Below are positions 1-13,705 of a stretch of DNA of 64,000 nt, one piece after another. The position numbers and the translations under genes were made by a program. Where the stretch lies: NCBI RefSeq assembly GCF_021917145.1, contig NC_061068.1, forward strand, positions 1-64,000, given 5' to 3'. This DNA is from Hypomesus transpacificus (Eukaryota > Chordata > Actinopteri > Osmeriformes > Osmeridae). Position 1 is the stretch's first letter; each line of letters starts with the position of its first letter. The notes under the pieces were generated by a model. The model did not search any database. It saw only the letters and a program-made list of their open reading frames with translations, and was not told the origin of the DNA.

Positions 1-114
1 GACCATCGAGGGAGAGGGAGCTCCTGACCATCGAGGGAGAGAGAGCTCCTGACCATCGAGGGAAAGGGAGCTCCTAACCATCGAGGGAGAGGGAGCTCCT
101 GACCATCGAGGGAG
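1..114. repeat. 25-bp tandem repeat at the left edge
   Basis: About 4.5 copies of a 25-bp purine-rich unit (core gaccatcgagggagagggag) run from the first base, so the array continues to the left of the window. Copies differ by single bases. It probably lies in an intron or upstream of the synaptotagmin gene. Confidence 0.85.
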
Positions 115-2168
115 ATGCAGGTCAAAGATAAAATACATGATTATGGAGATATTGAGCAAGAACATATTATTCTTAATTCCATGTGGAAAGTATCTGTTAA
201 TATCAGATCTTATGGAGGCAGAGTGGACCTTGCCAATATTAATTAAAACCAATTAACTGTTAATTAAAATTAATTAACTCTCTCTACAATGTGACAAACG
301 ACTCAGGCAGTGTGTCATTTCTCATCACGCTGTAGAGCTGTTGTTGTGGAAGACGACTGCCTCACCCTCGTAACGTGTTGGTTCCTGGTGTGTTGTGTGT
401 TGAAACATCTTCCTCTCTCTGCTTTCATCCTCCTCCTCCTTGTGTTGTTCTCGTGTGTGTGTGACGGACCTCTGCTCTACGGTAGGTGGACAGCTCGCAC
501 GCCCCCGGGGGGGGGGAGAGAGGGGTGTGGGGGGGGGGGGCTGTCATGGAATGATGTAGTCCCATATTCCTTGTTTTAGTTGATTCGTTCATCGTTTACG
601 TTGTCATGGCAGCTTGAGAATGAAACAATGGATAGCTCTGACGTCATGAAGACCAAAGAGGAACTCTTAACGATGTGGCACATTGTTGCACCCGAGACAA
701 TGTCAAACACACCAATATGCAACGTATTGGATTAAAGGAATAAGATGCAAGTCACAATTAATACTTCTTAACACTTCATCAAAATCTCTGCATGTGCTGA
801 AAAGGGCATGGATGGGCTATGGCAACGACAATAATAACTGCATGAACAATTATTTTATTTTTTTACTGTACATTTTGATTTGCACCACATATGACAATGA
901 CAAAGACGCTCTCCTGGCCTGAAGTATGATCGTACTGAGGTCACTTCAGCTTAAACAACAAAGACAGTGTCACCTAGCCAACGGCCTGTTGTCTGAGTGA
1001 AGCCATCACTCAGTAGTAGGAAATCTACAATCTACACAGACACATCCAGGAAAAACAAATAGCTGGCTGTCTCGTTGAGCATGGAGCTGTTTTCAAGAAC
1101 ACAGTTCTGTCAGAGGAGCAGACATTCAGAGTATTCATCCCTACTGTAGTTGATGTTCTCTCAAAAGGCAGCGCTAGTCGGAGAAACAGCAAGAGTCTAA
1201 CGACTCCTCACACTCCAAGTTCAGAGATCTTGGGTTCAGGATTAAAAGACACGTTCGACTCCATCATCCTCCATGGATCCCATCGGCTGTGTGGTTGGCT
1301 TGTTCCCAAAAAAATTCCTCAACATCGTCAGGAATAATTTGTCTAATTCAATGCTTTTGGCGTTCATATCTGGTCGAACAGTTGGTTCTGAGGGACATCG
1401 CTATTCCCTGGTCAGATGACAGGGTCCTAGTGTCCTCTGTGTTGGAACCAGCACGCAATATCCCCTCTGATAGCTTCCTCCTGTCACGCCAGCATGCCTG
1501 GAGGCTCACAGGAGGGAGCCCTGAGCAGCAGCCCCAGGCATGTCTCCACAAGACACCCCTCCAGGTCCTCACTACAGCAGGGTGCTCATTCAGCACACGC
1601 TTCTATCCAAAGCCTTGTGCAAAGTTGGGGAGGGAGGGGTGGATTCAAACCAGGGAACTCTTGATCTCCTGAGCTACACCTAACCCCTTCCTGCCATGCA
1701 GTCAGTGGACAGACGTCACAGCTGTTAGCGCTGCCCAGCGCACGCCTAGCTAGGACGGTGCTGTCACGCTTCTGCGGGAGGCCAGTTCACACTGCCCAAA
1801 CTAACCCTACCAGCCTACAGTGGTTGGGTCGTGTTGGTTTGGTGTATTACGCCTATCAGCGCTGGTTGGGGCAGTGTGAAAACAACAGTTACCCTTCCAA
1901 ACATTCCAAACCCTACAGCCAAACAGTAGAATGTTTGGTGTTTGTTGTTTTTTGTTGATGGTTGTTTGGGCTGTGGGACCTGGCCGTAGGAGGAGAGAAG
2001 CAGGTGAGCTGGAGTCACATGACGCGAGTCACATGACGCAGGTCTGAAGCTCCTCATCGTCTCCCAAAAGGCTTTGTGTCTGTGGTATGCTGTGCCCCCA
2101 GCACTTCCTGTTTACCCTGTGACCCCCGACCTCTGACCTTGCTCTTTCATGTGACCCTGCCGGCACAG
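115..2168. other. Intron or upstream sequence of the synaptotagmin gene, no exon found
   Basis: No exon for the synaptotagmin N terminus or transmembrane segment could be recognised, so those exons should lie left of the window. The stretch holds a short G-run near 505-540 and AT-rich single-copy sequence. A degraded piece near 1590-1690 resembles the teleost repeat that reads 'tatccaaag...', which recurs near 17,400. Confidence 0.5.
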
Positions 2169-5100
2169 AAACACCAGGACGATGATGATGACGAGGGAGA
2201 GACAGGGCTGACGGAGGAGGAGAAGGAGGAGGAGGAGAAGGAGGAGGAGAAGCTGGGGAAACTGCAGTATTCTCTTGATTACGACTTCACCGATGGCAAG
2301 GTACGTGGGGAGGGCTACGCTGTTAGAGTCTGAAGTGAAAACGTTAGTTATTCTTATAAATATAAAAGGATTTGACTCATAATGTCAACGTCTAGAAATG
2401 TGTAGTTTTTCGGTTGTTAAAATAAATGCTTGTTCCATTATAACATTGAAATAATTTGCTACGATGGAACTGCTTACAAAGAGGACTGCCTCGCTCCAAG
2501 TCCTGTGTCTTTTCAGATGAAGAAGCATCATGTTTCGTCCTCTCATCTGCAGTTGCTTTCAAACCTTAAATACTAAAATGCCCCCCGGACTACAGAGCCT
2601 GTCACTTTCAGTCAAGGCTGAGTCCCATGTGAGCTTCGCTAAAACTGCTGTGTCGTTGAACAAGCGAAAATGTCAAAAGGCAAGTCCAGCAGAATGGTGC
2701 AGGGGGGGTTGGGGGTAGCAGGCTGCGTGGGGATACTACAGTAGCAGACTGTGACATAAGACAAGCAAGGGAGGAAAATGCTGACTCATCGAAGAAGAAG
2801 GAAGTCCCTGCTGACTCACTGACGCAGGATATGAATCCAAATCCTCGAGTCTAAAACAGAGACGGGGTTTTTTGTACCTCAGGTTTTGGCAGCCAAAGTC
2901 AACACCCACCCCTGGCGGTCGTGCAGACTACTTTCTGTCTCTGAGCAAATGCTGTTTTGTTTTTTTTCCAGGCTAGAAATTTGACATTCAGGGTGACATT
3001 GCAGCAGAATCCTTGTGTTTGATAGGGGTTTCATCTCCTGTGTGAAACTGTGTGATCTTATCCCGGTCACATCCCAGCTGCTGATTGATTGCGGGGCTCA
3101 GGTTGTCACCAGACTACGCCAGGCGACAGCAGCTAACAGACTGCAGCACGCACACTCACAGCACATGAATGAGATAGTGAATGTAATATGACCTCAGGGA
3201 ATATCCTTAATGATGTGTGTACATGTGTGTTTGTCTGTGTGTGAATGTGTGTTTTGCACGTGTGTGTGTGTATGTGATGTGGTCTGTGTGTGTGCGTGTG
3301 TGTGCGCTCATCCTTACAGCTCACTGTTGGCATCCTCCAAGCTGCGGACCTCATCTCCATGGATACCGGTGGGACCTCTGACCCCTATGTCAAGGTGTTT
3401 GTCCTGCCAGACAAGAAGAAGCACCAAAGCACCAAAGTGCAGAAGAAGAATCTCAACCCTGTCTTCAACGAGTCGTTCGTCTTTAAGGTACAACAGGTTT
3501 ACTCCTAACCCACAGCATCTACCTTCACAATGCTGCACTGTCCAGGGGATCACCTCCTCTCTCCTGACCTTTCTCCTTTCTCACTCTCTCTACTGCTCTC
3601 TGTCCTACTCTCTCCTGCTCTTTCTCCTTTCTCACTCTCTCTACTGCTCTCTGTCCTACTCTCTCCTGCTCTTTCTCCTTTCTCACTCTCTCTACTGCTC
3701 TCTGTCCTACTCTCTCCTGCTCTTTCTCCTTTCTCACTCTCTCTACTGCTCTCTGTCCTCCTCTCTCCTGCTCTTTCTCCTTTCTCACTCTCTCTACTGC
3801 TCTCTGTCCTACTCTCTCCTGCTCTTTCTCCTTTCTCACTCTCTCTACTGCTCTCTGTCCTACTCTCTTCTCGCTCGCCCTACTCCTTACTCGTGCTCTC
3901 TCCCTCCTCTCTCTCCTCTCTTTTAAAAGCACATTGTCCTAAACAAAGAGGGGGAGGGGGGTCAAATATCCTACATACTAAAGTCTTAATAAAAAAAGGA
4001 AACAGCATCCTGGAGGTGAACAGTGCAGTCCTGATGATTCCGGATGGACCAGGCTGCTCTGCCAGGCAGAGCAGACCACCAGAGCAGACCACCAGAGCAG
4101 ACCTCCAGAGCAGACCTCCAGAGCAGACCACCAGAGCAGACTGTGTCGAGCTGCAGTTCCCAGGCCTCTCTAATGAAGTCCTGGGGGGGTCTTCAAGAGT
4201 CTGCAAGCCTGCATCCAGACCCACAGACACCCCTGGCCACTCCCCAAAACAGGAAACTAGGACAAATATGATGCAATATATTCACACCACAATGTGAAGA
4301 ATATATTGATACATAGTGTGTACAGTATGTACAGTACATATATACAGTACATATGTATATGTGCTGTATACTGTTTTTTCATATTTTCGCTACCTCAATA
4401 TGCTTCGTTTTCCATTGTGTGAAGACACTTGCGCGTGTCTAGGCACAGATTTCAGGGACTGAATAAGTAAACAGAATCCTTGCAACCATTTAATAAAGCA
4501 TGCTTAAGTCCTGAAAGACTGTAATACATTATTTTCAGACACTTTCCAAGACAAAAGAATAAATATATCTCCACAATGAAAACCATTTCCAAACAGTGTA
4601 TTATTTCCTATTATTTCCTAAGTCCTATTAGGCTACTGTATGATTACTCTCAGAACCCTATATCTATAGCAAGACATTTAAAGACAGCAACGTTATTTTA
4701 TGTAGATATGCATGGTTTCTCTCTCTTTCTTTTTCTTTCTTAATTCCTTTCTGCTTCCTTCCTTCATTAATTCGTTGACTCGTTCCTTTGTGTGTTAATC
4801 TAAACTCGTCTTATAAAACTGCCCACCCGTCCCTGTCGCTGCCCGTCAGATCCCGTACGAAGAGTTAGGCCCGAAGACGCTGGTGATGTCGGTGTATGAC
4901 TACGACCGCTTCTCCAAGCACGACATCATCGGGGAGGTGAAGCTGCCCATGAACACCCTGGACCTGGGCCAGCCCATCGAGGAGTGGAGGGATCTGGAGA
5001 ATGCCGAGAAGGAGGAGGTAGGCCGCTCCACAGATAGGACACATTCAACTGTTTATGAAACGGTATCATTATTCATAGCGCTCAACAGCAGGACACGTTC

Positions 5101-7682
5101 ATGTACGGATCTGTCCTTGAAAACTATATTATTGGTAGTAATGATAATCCATTTCCACAAACGGTTAAGGGTAGTGGATGATTCTGTGGATGTGAATAAC
5201 GTCTTGTTTCTATCTATCTTTCACATCCACTGGTGGGTCATAACTATAAAAATGGTATACAAAGTCAAAAATAGTGTAGCTGAATTAATCCTTAATAATT
5301 CACTGCGTGCCTCTCTTTCAACTCTGACCAGCCTGAGAAGCTGGGAGACATCTGTATCTCGCTGCGTTACGTACCGACGGCAGGGAAACTCACGGTCTGC
5401 ATCCTGGAGGCCAAGAACCTGAAGAAGATGGACGTGGGCGGACTGTCCGGTAGGAACCGCCTACTCGTCCCAGACGCCTCCTCACCGCTTCACCACATCA
5501 CAATTACTAAATAACTTTAAAGTCAAATGCCGCTTTTATTCTTTTCCTTCAAATGTTTTTATCGTGTTCTGTTTGTCACTATATTCTATTCTATTTTATT
5601 CGATTTGGATCTATACTGTTCGAATCCATTCTGTTGCATACTTCTCTATTCCATTCTATCCTAGCCCAGAGATGGCAAAAGTATCCTTCACTCAAGTAGA
5701 AGTAAAGATACTCATTAAAAAGGGCGGACTAAACCTTTTCACTCAAGTTAAAGTAAAAAAGTGTGGGCTCTGACATATAGGCCTTCTTAAACCCCTTGTG
5801 TTATGTTCGGGTCGTTCTGACCCATCAGTCATTGTGACCCACCGTCATATTGCCACAACTTCACTGCATACAAAAACAAAGTGAAACATTTTCTTTTAAC
5901 CGTCGGGCTGTCTCAGACCCCCCACATCGCGAAGGTTAAAATAAAATTATTTTTATTTGTTTTTGTATTGGGTAAAATTGGGTAAACGCAATAATGGTTC
6001 GTTATGAACCTTTGGGTCATGTGACCCGAAGGCAGCACAAGGGTTAAGTAAAAGGTAGCCAATTAACCTGTTTTAGTGTCACGCAGGTAACTGTGTATAT
6101 AGGCTACAAAACCCTAATGGGTTATTTTCTAAAATATACTCAACCTTTCAAAATGTTAAAAAAAATGTCCACTTCCAGTTGAAAGAGACTCAAGCGATAG
6201 AGAAGCAGTCTGGTTGAGTTTGGTTCCGTGTGGTTCTCCTGCAGATCCGTACGTTAAGATTGCGCTGCTGCAGGGCGGTAAGAAACTGAAGAAGAAGAAA
6301 ACCACGGTGAAGAAGAACACCCTGAACCCATACTACAACGAGTCCTTCAGCTTTGAGATCCCCCTGGAAACCATGCAGGTACAGGCTGAGCACAGGGAAA
6401 GCGTTGCATGGATATCCTTCACACACACTCTCACACACACACACACACACTCACACACACCCCTGTGTTCCCCCTCTGACTGATACCATACATGTGACAT
6501 CAGTTATAATGTTGACTACTGTGTTTCTCTCCTTCATATTCGTTATCGGTAAAGGTCACTGTACATTTGCATTTAGGCCTACAGCATTTGTAGGGTTAGT
6601 TTTCATCTTTAGGTATTCATTTTAGTTTAAATCTTTTACAAACTGACCCCGTGTCCTGTTATGCTTTTGGTCTTGGTGTTTTTGAAAGGTTCAGTTACAA
6701 CCTCTCACAGTCAACCAGTGAGACACCTGAACCATAATGCACACTTGACAAGTATTTACATGTGTCACATTTGTAGTGATGTTACTGTAATTTGAGTTTT
6801 TTTTCTTCCTCTCATACAAACCCTGGGTTTTGATGTAGATCCCTGTGTTTTAGCAAGGTGAAGTGGCGACCAACAATTTGTTTGTCCTGATTCCTGACAC
6901 TTGCAATCAATCAACCTTTGCCATCCACAATTATTCACTTCAGTTCAGTGTTTGCATGTGTAATGTCTGCCGCGAAGAGAACTCTTGTTTTCCTCCCAAA
7001 CGACCCCGCAGTCCACTATCGATTCGGGCAGGAGTGTAGAATACATGTGGCATGTTCCACCCACATTTTGAAAATGGCAAATCTGCCCCCCCCACTTTTT
7101 ATTAAGAAAATTACATTCAACAGCCGCATCCTCAGTAATTACATTTCCATTTAGTCATTTAGCAGACGCTCTTATCCAGAGCGACTTACAGTAAGTACAG
7201 GGACATTCCCCCGAGGCAAGTAGGGTGAATTGCCTTGCCCAAGGACACAATGTCATTTGGCACGGCCGGGAATCGATTTGGCAACCTTCAGATTACTAGT
7301 CCGATTCCCTAACTGCTCAGCCATCTAAAATAAAAAGATGTCATAACCACATTTGACAACAAATCTTCACCCCAGCTTCGCATCACAGTGTTGGCTGTGC
7401 GCCGTTCCATCGACGATGTGGGACAAGCGTTACCTACATTTCACCTCCCTCTCTCCCTCCCTCTAGAAAATCTTGGTGGTGGTGACGGTGTTCGACTACG
7501 ACAAGATCGGCAAGAACGACGCCATCGGGAAGATCTTTGTGGGCAGCAAGGCGACAGGACTGGGGCTGAAGCACTGGTCCGACATGCTGTCCAACCCCCG
7601 TAGGCCCATCGCTCAGTGGCATCCGCTGCAGCAGGAAGAGGATATAGACCAGGCACTCGCTGGGCTTTTTGCAAAGAAGTAA
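2169..7682 (+). CDS. Synaptotagmin of the SYT1/2/5 group, 3' six coding exons (N terminus missing)
   Basis: Exons are 2169-2300, 3320-3487, 4850-5017, 5332-5449, 6245-6378 and 7467-7682 (stop TAA at 7680), giving 311 residues in frame. The first exon encodes an acidic linker ([11 protein letters not shown]) followed by [12 protein letters not shown], which opens C2A. C2A keeps its calcium ligands ([22 protein letters not shown]). C2B keeps MDVGGLSDPYVK, the polybasic KKLKKKKTT stretch, DYDKIGKND and the WHPL motif. It should therefore be an active calcium sensor for vesicle fusion with SNARE and phospholipid binding, anchored by a membrane segment encoded upstream. [10 protein letters not shown] and [16 protein letters not shown] resemble SYT2; LLQGGKK and [11 protein letters not shown] resemble SYT5. 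The neighbouring PPP1R12 gene fits either, because human SYT2 lies near PPP1R12B and SYT5 near PPP1R12C. The family call is certain; the paralogue is not. Confidence 0.93.
3560..3870. repeat. 51-bp pyrimidine minisatellite in a synaptotagmin intron
   Basis: About six near-identical 51-bp copies (core ctttctcctttctcactctc) begin some 70 bp after the splice donor at 3487. Because 51 is a multiple of three, several frames stay open through it on both strands; these are not genes. Confidence 0.9.
5787..6047. mobile_element. piggyBac-like MITE flanked by TTAA
   Basis: The element has a TTAA at each end (5787-5790 and 6044-6047). Its inverted ends read ccccttgtgttatgttcggg on the left and, as the reverse complement on the right, cccttgtgctgccttcgggt. 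Both are followed inward by paired 'gacccat/gggtcat' sequence. No coding capacity is seen. It sits in the intron between the C2A/C2B linker exon and the next C2B exon, inside another repeat (5668-5786 and 6048 onward, with 'actcaagtagaagtaaa'). Confidence 0.7.
7141..7330. mobile_element. Teleost SINE-like repeat copy
   Basis: This contains the very common fish repeat core tttagcagacgctcttatcc followed by agcgacttaca, then 'gccttgcccaaggacac' and 'ggcacggccgggaatcga'. The type is familiar from many teleost genomes; I am not certain of the family name. It lies about 140 bp upstream of the last synaptotagmin exon. Confidence 0.7.
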
Positions 7683-9754
7683 CTTCATCTCCTCCCTGAC
7701 CGCTTAACAGACTAACTCAGAAACCCCTTAACCCTCCCTCCTCAATTCCTCCCTCTCTACCCCACCCCCCAACCCCCCCCCTAAACCGTTACACTGCATG
7801 AAAGTCATGAGTTACAGATGGCGAAGGTGACTTCGTCAAACTTTGAAAAAAAGAAAAGAAATTAAAGTTAAACATCAAGAGTATCAGCTTATAAGAACAT
7901 ACATCCTCACACCTTTACATTTCACACGTTTATGCGAATGACGAGAGGGAGAAAAATGGATTGAGTGATAATTCATGTGTGAGGGATGGATTGAGTCAGA
8001 GTTTCATTTCCCATAACGTGCTCATAGGAAAAGCTTCTTACTTACCCTTACGGACTCTCCATCAGCGCGCTAGTTGGGATAGCGACGCTGCTGGTGATAG
8101 ACTCGTTTAGTTTATGCAGCATTGTGCATGTCTTACTTATCTCTACCTGCTGCTTGGCCATGTCATTCCCAATAGTCTCCTGTTCTACAATCATATAAGT
8201 GTGACATACCTTGTTGTAGATTGTAGTGTTGTTCGGCAATTGTATCACTTAGAATCTGTTTAAGGTCTAATTAGTATGCCACTGCAAGAGAATCTCGTTG
8301 ACGATGAATGAGGTTAAGAGAATGCAAAAACATGTTTTAGTTTTTTGGGGGAATGTGCTTTTAAAAGAAATTCACAGTACGATTGTTTTCATTTGACCCA
8401 AATGTAATTGTTGGCCTCAAAAGAGACGAAGAGACACAGGATGTAAACCCACTAGGGACAACACACTGTCACACAACATAGGTGTTGTGTTCCATGATTA
8501 CTCTGTTCATTTACGTCACTTTTTTATTTTATTACTATCTTCTCTTTCATAATTTCACAGTTATGTCATCTGTAACAATGGATTGGGTCAGTCCATCTCC
8601 ATTGTTACAGACACAGGTTACAGTGCTTTGAGACTGATTTTTATCCTCAGAGGAATGAGAAGGGTGCCTTGCTGGTTATACACTTTCGTTAACCGTAGAC
8701 CCCTCGGTCTAGTCTGGTGTCCAGTCTGGTCTAGTGTATTGGACTGGTCACTTGTCCAATACACTACACCTGATCAATCTCAAACTGAAGTATTTAAAAT
8801 GTCTGTTGAAACAGTCAAATCTCATAAGTGAAGCAGTTCATTCTCCCTAGAACCAGTCAGGGAATCTGAGAATGTGCCATTTGCACTTTGTCTCTTGCTC
8901 TGTTTGACCACTTGGATGTAAAACAGATAACTTCTCCACGGTTAGGATGACTGAGGGGTGAATGCTGCTATTGCTGCCCATGTGACTACATGTTTCTGTG
9001 GTGAAGAGATCTGTACTGTATCTCTTCAGCTTGAGAAAATGGTGTCATCCCAAAACATGTTTAGTTTTGTCCAATGAATAGATTCAATCACTTAACTACA
9101 GACAAAAACATACATACATACATATATTTACACATATTTGATTAGATGTTTTTGTCATCCCTCATTCAAAACAAAATGTTGGGAATTTCTATTAAAGAAC
9201 ATAGAAGAAAAAATATTTTACAAATACTTGCAAAGCAATATGCTATATTTGATAACTGAGGCTCTTCTAAAACAACAATCAGTTTGTTGACTTGGTCCTA
9301 GTGTTCGTGGATATACAAGCCCCTCTGGTCAAGAATCTATTCTTCAAAATGTCTTTCGTCAAACATACAGTGACATCAACAAATACAACATTTGATTAAT
9401 GGGACATGAAAACCGACGGCATGATGACACACTAGTAATATTCTTTGTATGATTTTGGAGAAGGAAATCTTCCTCACATGGTCTCACATGGTCTTGTGCC
9501 ACATGCTGAGCCCTCCGATGCCAAAGTCCTGAAACAGAAAGACTTCCTCTTCATCCACAGACGTTAGTTTGGTGTGACAAGGACCTGGGTTTAACTGCTG
9601 GCACCAGTGCTGTCAGGGATCACAGGAGAGTGGTTTAGCCACTGTCGCAGCAACTGTCCTCTGAAAGGGGTCCCACAAGGAAGTCCTGCATGCCCACAAG
9701 ATGGGCAGTGATATATAGGTAGGGGACAGCACAGGCTAGGAAGGGTGATTCGAT

Positions 9755-10250
9755 GTCCACTACTTCATACTACACCACACCAAATTATACTAGACTGAAA
9801 TACTTTATACTAGACTATGCTACTTTAAGCTAAACTACACTACATTATGCTAGACAGAAATACTTCATACTACACCACACCACATTATACTAGACTGAAA
9901 TACTTCGTACCACACCACACCACATTATACTAGACTGAAATACTTTGTACTACACCACACCACATTATACTAGACTGAAATACTTCATACTACACTACAC
10001 CACATTATACTAGACTACACCACATTATACTAGACTGAAATACTTCATACTAGACTACACCACATTATACTAGACTGAAATACTTTATACTAGACTATGC
10101 TACTTTAAGCTAGACTACACTACATTATACCAGACAGAAATACTTTATACTAGACCACACCACATTATACTAGACTGAAATACTTTATACTAGACTATGC
10201 TACTTCACACTAGACCACACTAGGTTATACTAGACTGCTCCTTCCAGCTA
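9755..10250. repeat. Degenerate minisatellite, 'tactagactgaaatactt' type
   Basis: Around a dozen imperfect units mix cacaccacattatactagac, tgaaatacttcatactacac and tatgctactttaagctagac. Units run about 40-60 bp and vary in order, a higher-order structure that suggests unequal exchange. Confidence 0.85.
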
Positions 10251-11178
10251 GACTAAACAACTTCATACAAGACTCCACACCTCCATGCTCGACAAGGTAA
10301 AAGCTAGAGTACCATTCAGTTTGTTGACTTGGTAGTTGTCCCCACCTCTCTCCTTGCTTCTCCTAGTATGCATTGAGCTAAATTTGTTAACACAGCATGT
10401 ATCTCTAAAATGTAAATAGCCGCATGCTTCAAGAGGAACCATAACTCTATTGTGTATATGTGTGTTTGTGTCCCTTTTTATAATAAAATTAAGAGAACAA
10501 CAAAAAGAAGAATGCACTGACTTTCAAAGTTGATGTATTTTCCCTTGGCTGGATACAGGACTGATAGTATGTTTGAATAAGTCGGTGTTGATTTGACGGG
10601 ATCTTTTTCCCGTCTGCGGTTTGAGTGCTTACTTTTTACTGTGGAAAATACATCATGAAGCCGCATGCTTGTTTTACATCATCCATCTTTCCTCTGTGAT
10701 TTCAAGTCTAGTTTGTTGACCCCCTAAATATATCACAACATTCCTGGGCTATAAGTCATGCAGTTATCAACATTTACTTGCAATTGTTCAGTGATATGTC
10801 TGTGGACTTCTTTGGCTTGTATATAGTTCCAAAATAAGTCATTTATTAGCGCCTTTGTTTTTACAATAAAACTATATTAATAACAATAATAATAATACCT
10901 TAAGTGTTGCCTTGCTTTTACCCTGCCAGAGATGTGTTGACCTGTATTGGTCTCGTAGTATTTACAGAGGCTGGCACTAGCCTACCTGCCTTGTCTTAGT
11001 TAACACACGTACAGTATACAAAGTGGATACTGTAACTGCAGAGACAGCTAAACGACTTGTAGCCCAATTTGTTTTAAATCCATTGGCACCTTGACGTTCA
11101 TTCCTCACTCCAGGCTGGCTGCCATGTTTGGGTTTAGGGTTCGTCACAAGAAGTTCAGCCAAGTACATATTTGCATTA

Positions 11179-11290
11179 GGGGAATGGGTAAAGCTTAGTG
11201 GTTAGAGCATTTGACTACAGATCAAGAGGTCACAGCTTCAAACAGACTCACCCTGTATGTCGAATCATCTGCTAAACAAACACACTTCCT
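11179..11290 (+). mobile_element. tRNA-derived SINE copy
   Basis: The start resembles a tRNA gene: 'cttagtggttagagcattt' looks like a pol III A box with D-arm sequence, and 'gtcacagcttcaaac' resembles a decayed B box. A short tail with 'catctgctaaac' follows. No intact tRNA cloverleaf is present, so this is not called a tRNA gene. Confidence 0.6.
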
Positions 11291-13254
11291 TAGACCCAGA
11301 ACAGATGATAATTTCTTTCATTATAATGATCATGTTTATTTTAGATTTATAGATCTATATTATCTATTATCTATGTCATAATTAATCCTTGTGGTGAAGT
11401 CAGATGTTATGACTTTGTAAATAATTGGTTGTAAAAATGTTACATGTAAATTGATATTAGTTGTTTTATTGAAGTTGTTTTAAATACCGTGCTGAATATA
11501 GATAAATGCTGTTATGTTTTACCCAATTAACTGATTCAAACATTACTCGGTAATACATATGCAAGGTCAGTTCTTTATGGTTCATCATGTAGGCTAAACA
11601 AAATGCCCTCTTTTAATAAGTGAAATATTTTTAAAAGGCTTGACTTTTTGTGATCAGTCATCTTGCATACATTCATCGAGTGAATTTGCTTTGCTGCCCA
11701 TAAAAAGCAAAAATAGGGGTCAGTATAATTTTTGTAATCAAACAATCGATTGTTTTAACCAGTTATGACTTCAGATGTCGGATTCAGATTCATTGTCATG
11801 CCAACCTTCAATCAGTCTGGACTCATCACCGTATCTTCCTCTCACTGACTGGATTGTGAAGATGAATAAATAACAGTTTATTGTGTTCACATCAAACTCT
11901 GCTGAGAGTGTCTGCTATTATGGTTGTTTTATGAGTGTTTCATAAGTTGCTTGACAGCAACCATAATACTGTGTTGTGCTGTCCGAGCGGCTCACTGTGT
12001 TCGCCATAGGACCAATCGAACCTGTGTTAAACGTTCCCTTCGTGGGCTGTAGAGAAACTGAATGGGTTTGTCGCGTTAAAACGGCGACGCAGGCAACAAA
12101 ATCTCCGTCTTCCTAATGCTCTGAACACGGGGCGGACATTAACAGAGTTAAATTCGCAACGCAATACTGCCGACCTTGCTGCTTACGAAATGGTTCCTCT
12201 CCATTCAGATCACTTTGCACCCCCATGGCCACCAAACACGACGTCCAAAGAACTGCCCCCCCCCCCTACCCCCTCCCCCAGAACATCAATGCCCCTTGCC
12301 CTCCATCACCCACCAACCCCCCCCCCCCCCTCCCCCTCCCCCTCCTCTCCCCACCTAACAACGTGGACAAGAGATATGCTTGAACTCGATTCTTGTTTTT
12401 GTCTCGTTGTAGATGTGTGTGTGTGTGTGTTCGTAGTTGTACCTTTTGTGAACTGCATGATTTAGTGATCTGGGGACCTGTTGTCCAGTTTAACTGACGC
12501 GGCTCCTCCCAGCTCTTGTATCCATGTATCGGTCAGTGGTGTACAAAAAACCTCAAGGGAACCAGATTATGGGATGTCTTCGTTCAGACATATCTATGTT
12601 ATCGACTAATAAGAGGAAATAAAAACCCCTTTTCTGTAGTTTTGCTTCAGCGTGATTTGTTGCCAAGTATGGTCTGATTTAATGGATCCTCAAAGTGCTT
12701 TACCACACGTGGCCAGTAGAGGACACCGTAGAACAGTCAATAGCGGTTCATTAATTACACATGGCACGATCGCACAAAGCATGGTGAAGAAAAGTACATG
12801 TAACAACATTTTAAGCCCGTTGAAGGACCAAATGAATGTTGACTACTAAGCCAAAATAAATATATTTATAATTCAGTACAAATTCCAGTGACTTGATTAA
12901 CCACAACGTATACATTTAAGCTTCTCAGAAATTGAAATCGTTTAGTGCTCTGATGTTCTCATGCATATCACTTCATAATAAAAAAAAAAAATGTTATTAA
13001 CATGCGAGAGCTATTTTCTGTGCACTGTAGAACCAGCAAAATCCTTGTTGTCGTCAAGTTGAAGTTCATAAGTAAGCAAGTATTGCGGGGAGTGAAAAGG
13101 CTGAAGAAGAAAAAAATAGGTTACACCGAAGGTCCACCTCATTCTCACTCTTACGTTTTGAAAAGTGACGCTTTTCAGTGACAGTTTCACTAACAGAACT
13201 GTGTAGGAACAAAACACTTATCATGTTCCAGAACTTGACGTGTACTGACCAAGT

Positions 13255-13705
13255 GGACATCCCAGAGGGTGGAGAGACCAGAGGGTGGAGAGACCAGAGG
13301 GTAGAGAGACCAGAGAGTGGAGAGACCAGGATGGTGGAGAGACCAGAGGGTGGAAAGACCAGAGAGTGGAGAGACCAGAGGGTGGAGAGACCAGGAGGGT
13401 GGAGAGACCAGAGGGTGGAGAGACCAGAGAGTAGAGACACCAGAGGGTGGAGAGACCAGGAGGGTGGAGAGACCAGAGGGTGGAGAGACCAGGAGGGTAG
13501 AGAGACCAGGAGGGTGGAGAGACCAGAGGGTGGAGAGACCAGGAGGGTGGAGAGACCAGAGGGTGGAGAGACCAGAGAGTGGGGAGACCAGGAGGGTGGA
13601 GAGACCAGAAGGTGAAGAGACCAGAGAGTGGAGACACTAGAGTGTGGAGAGACCAGGAGGGTGGGGAGACCAGGAGCGTGGAGAGACCAGGAGGGTGGAG
13701 AGGGA
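13255..13705. repeat. 16-18-bp minisatellite downstream of the PPP1R12-like gene
   Basis: More than 20 units of gagggtggagagaccag, with variants (gagagtgg, aggagggtgg), lie 145-600 bp past the stop codon of the minus-strand gene. They would be in its 3' UTR or flank. Long open frames on both strands here are caused by the repeat. Confidence 0.92.

Noticed and set aside
1-2168. Search for the synaptotagmin transmembrane exon
   Set aside because: The hydrophobic frame at 310-579 lacks the Cys-rich and Lys-rich sequence expected after the membrane segment and has no fitting splice sites.
11179-11260. Possible tRNA gene
   Set aside because: A-box-like sequence is present, but the B box and stems are degraded and a SINE-type tail follows.
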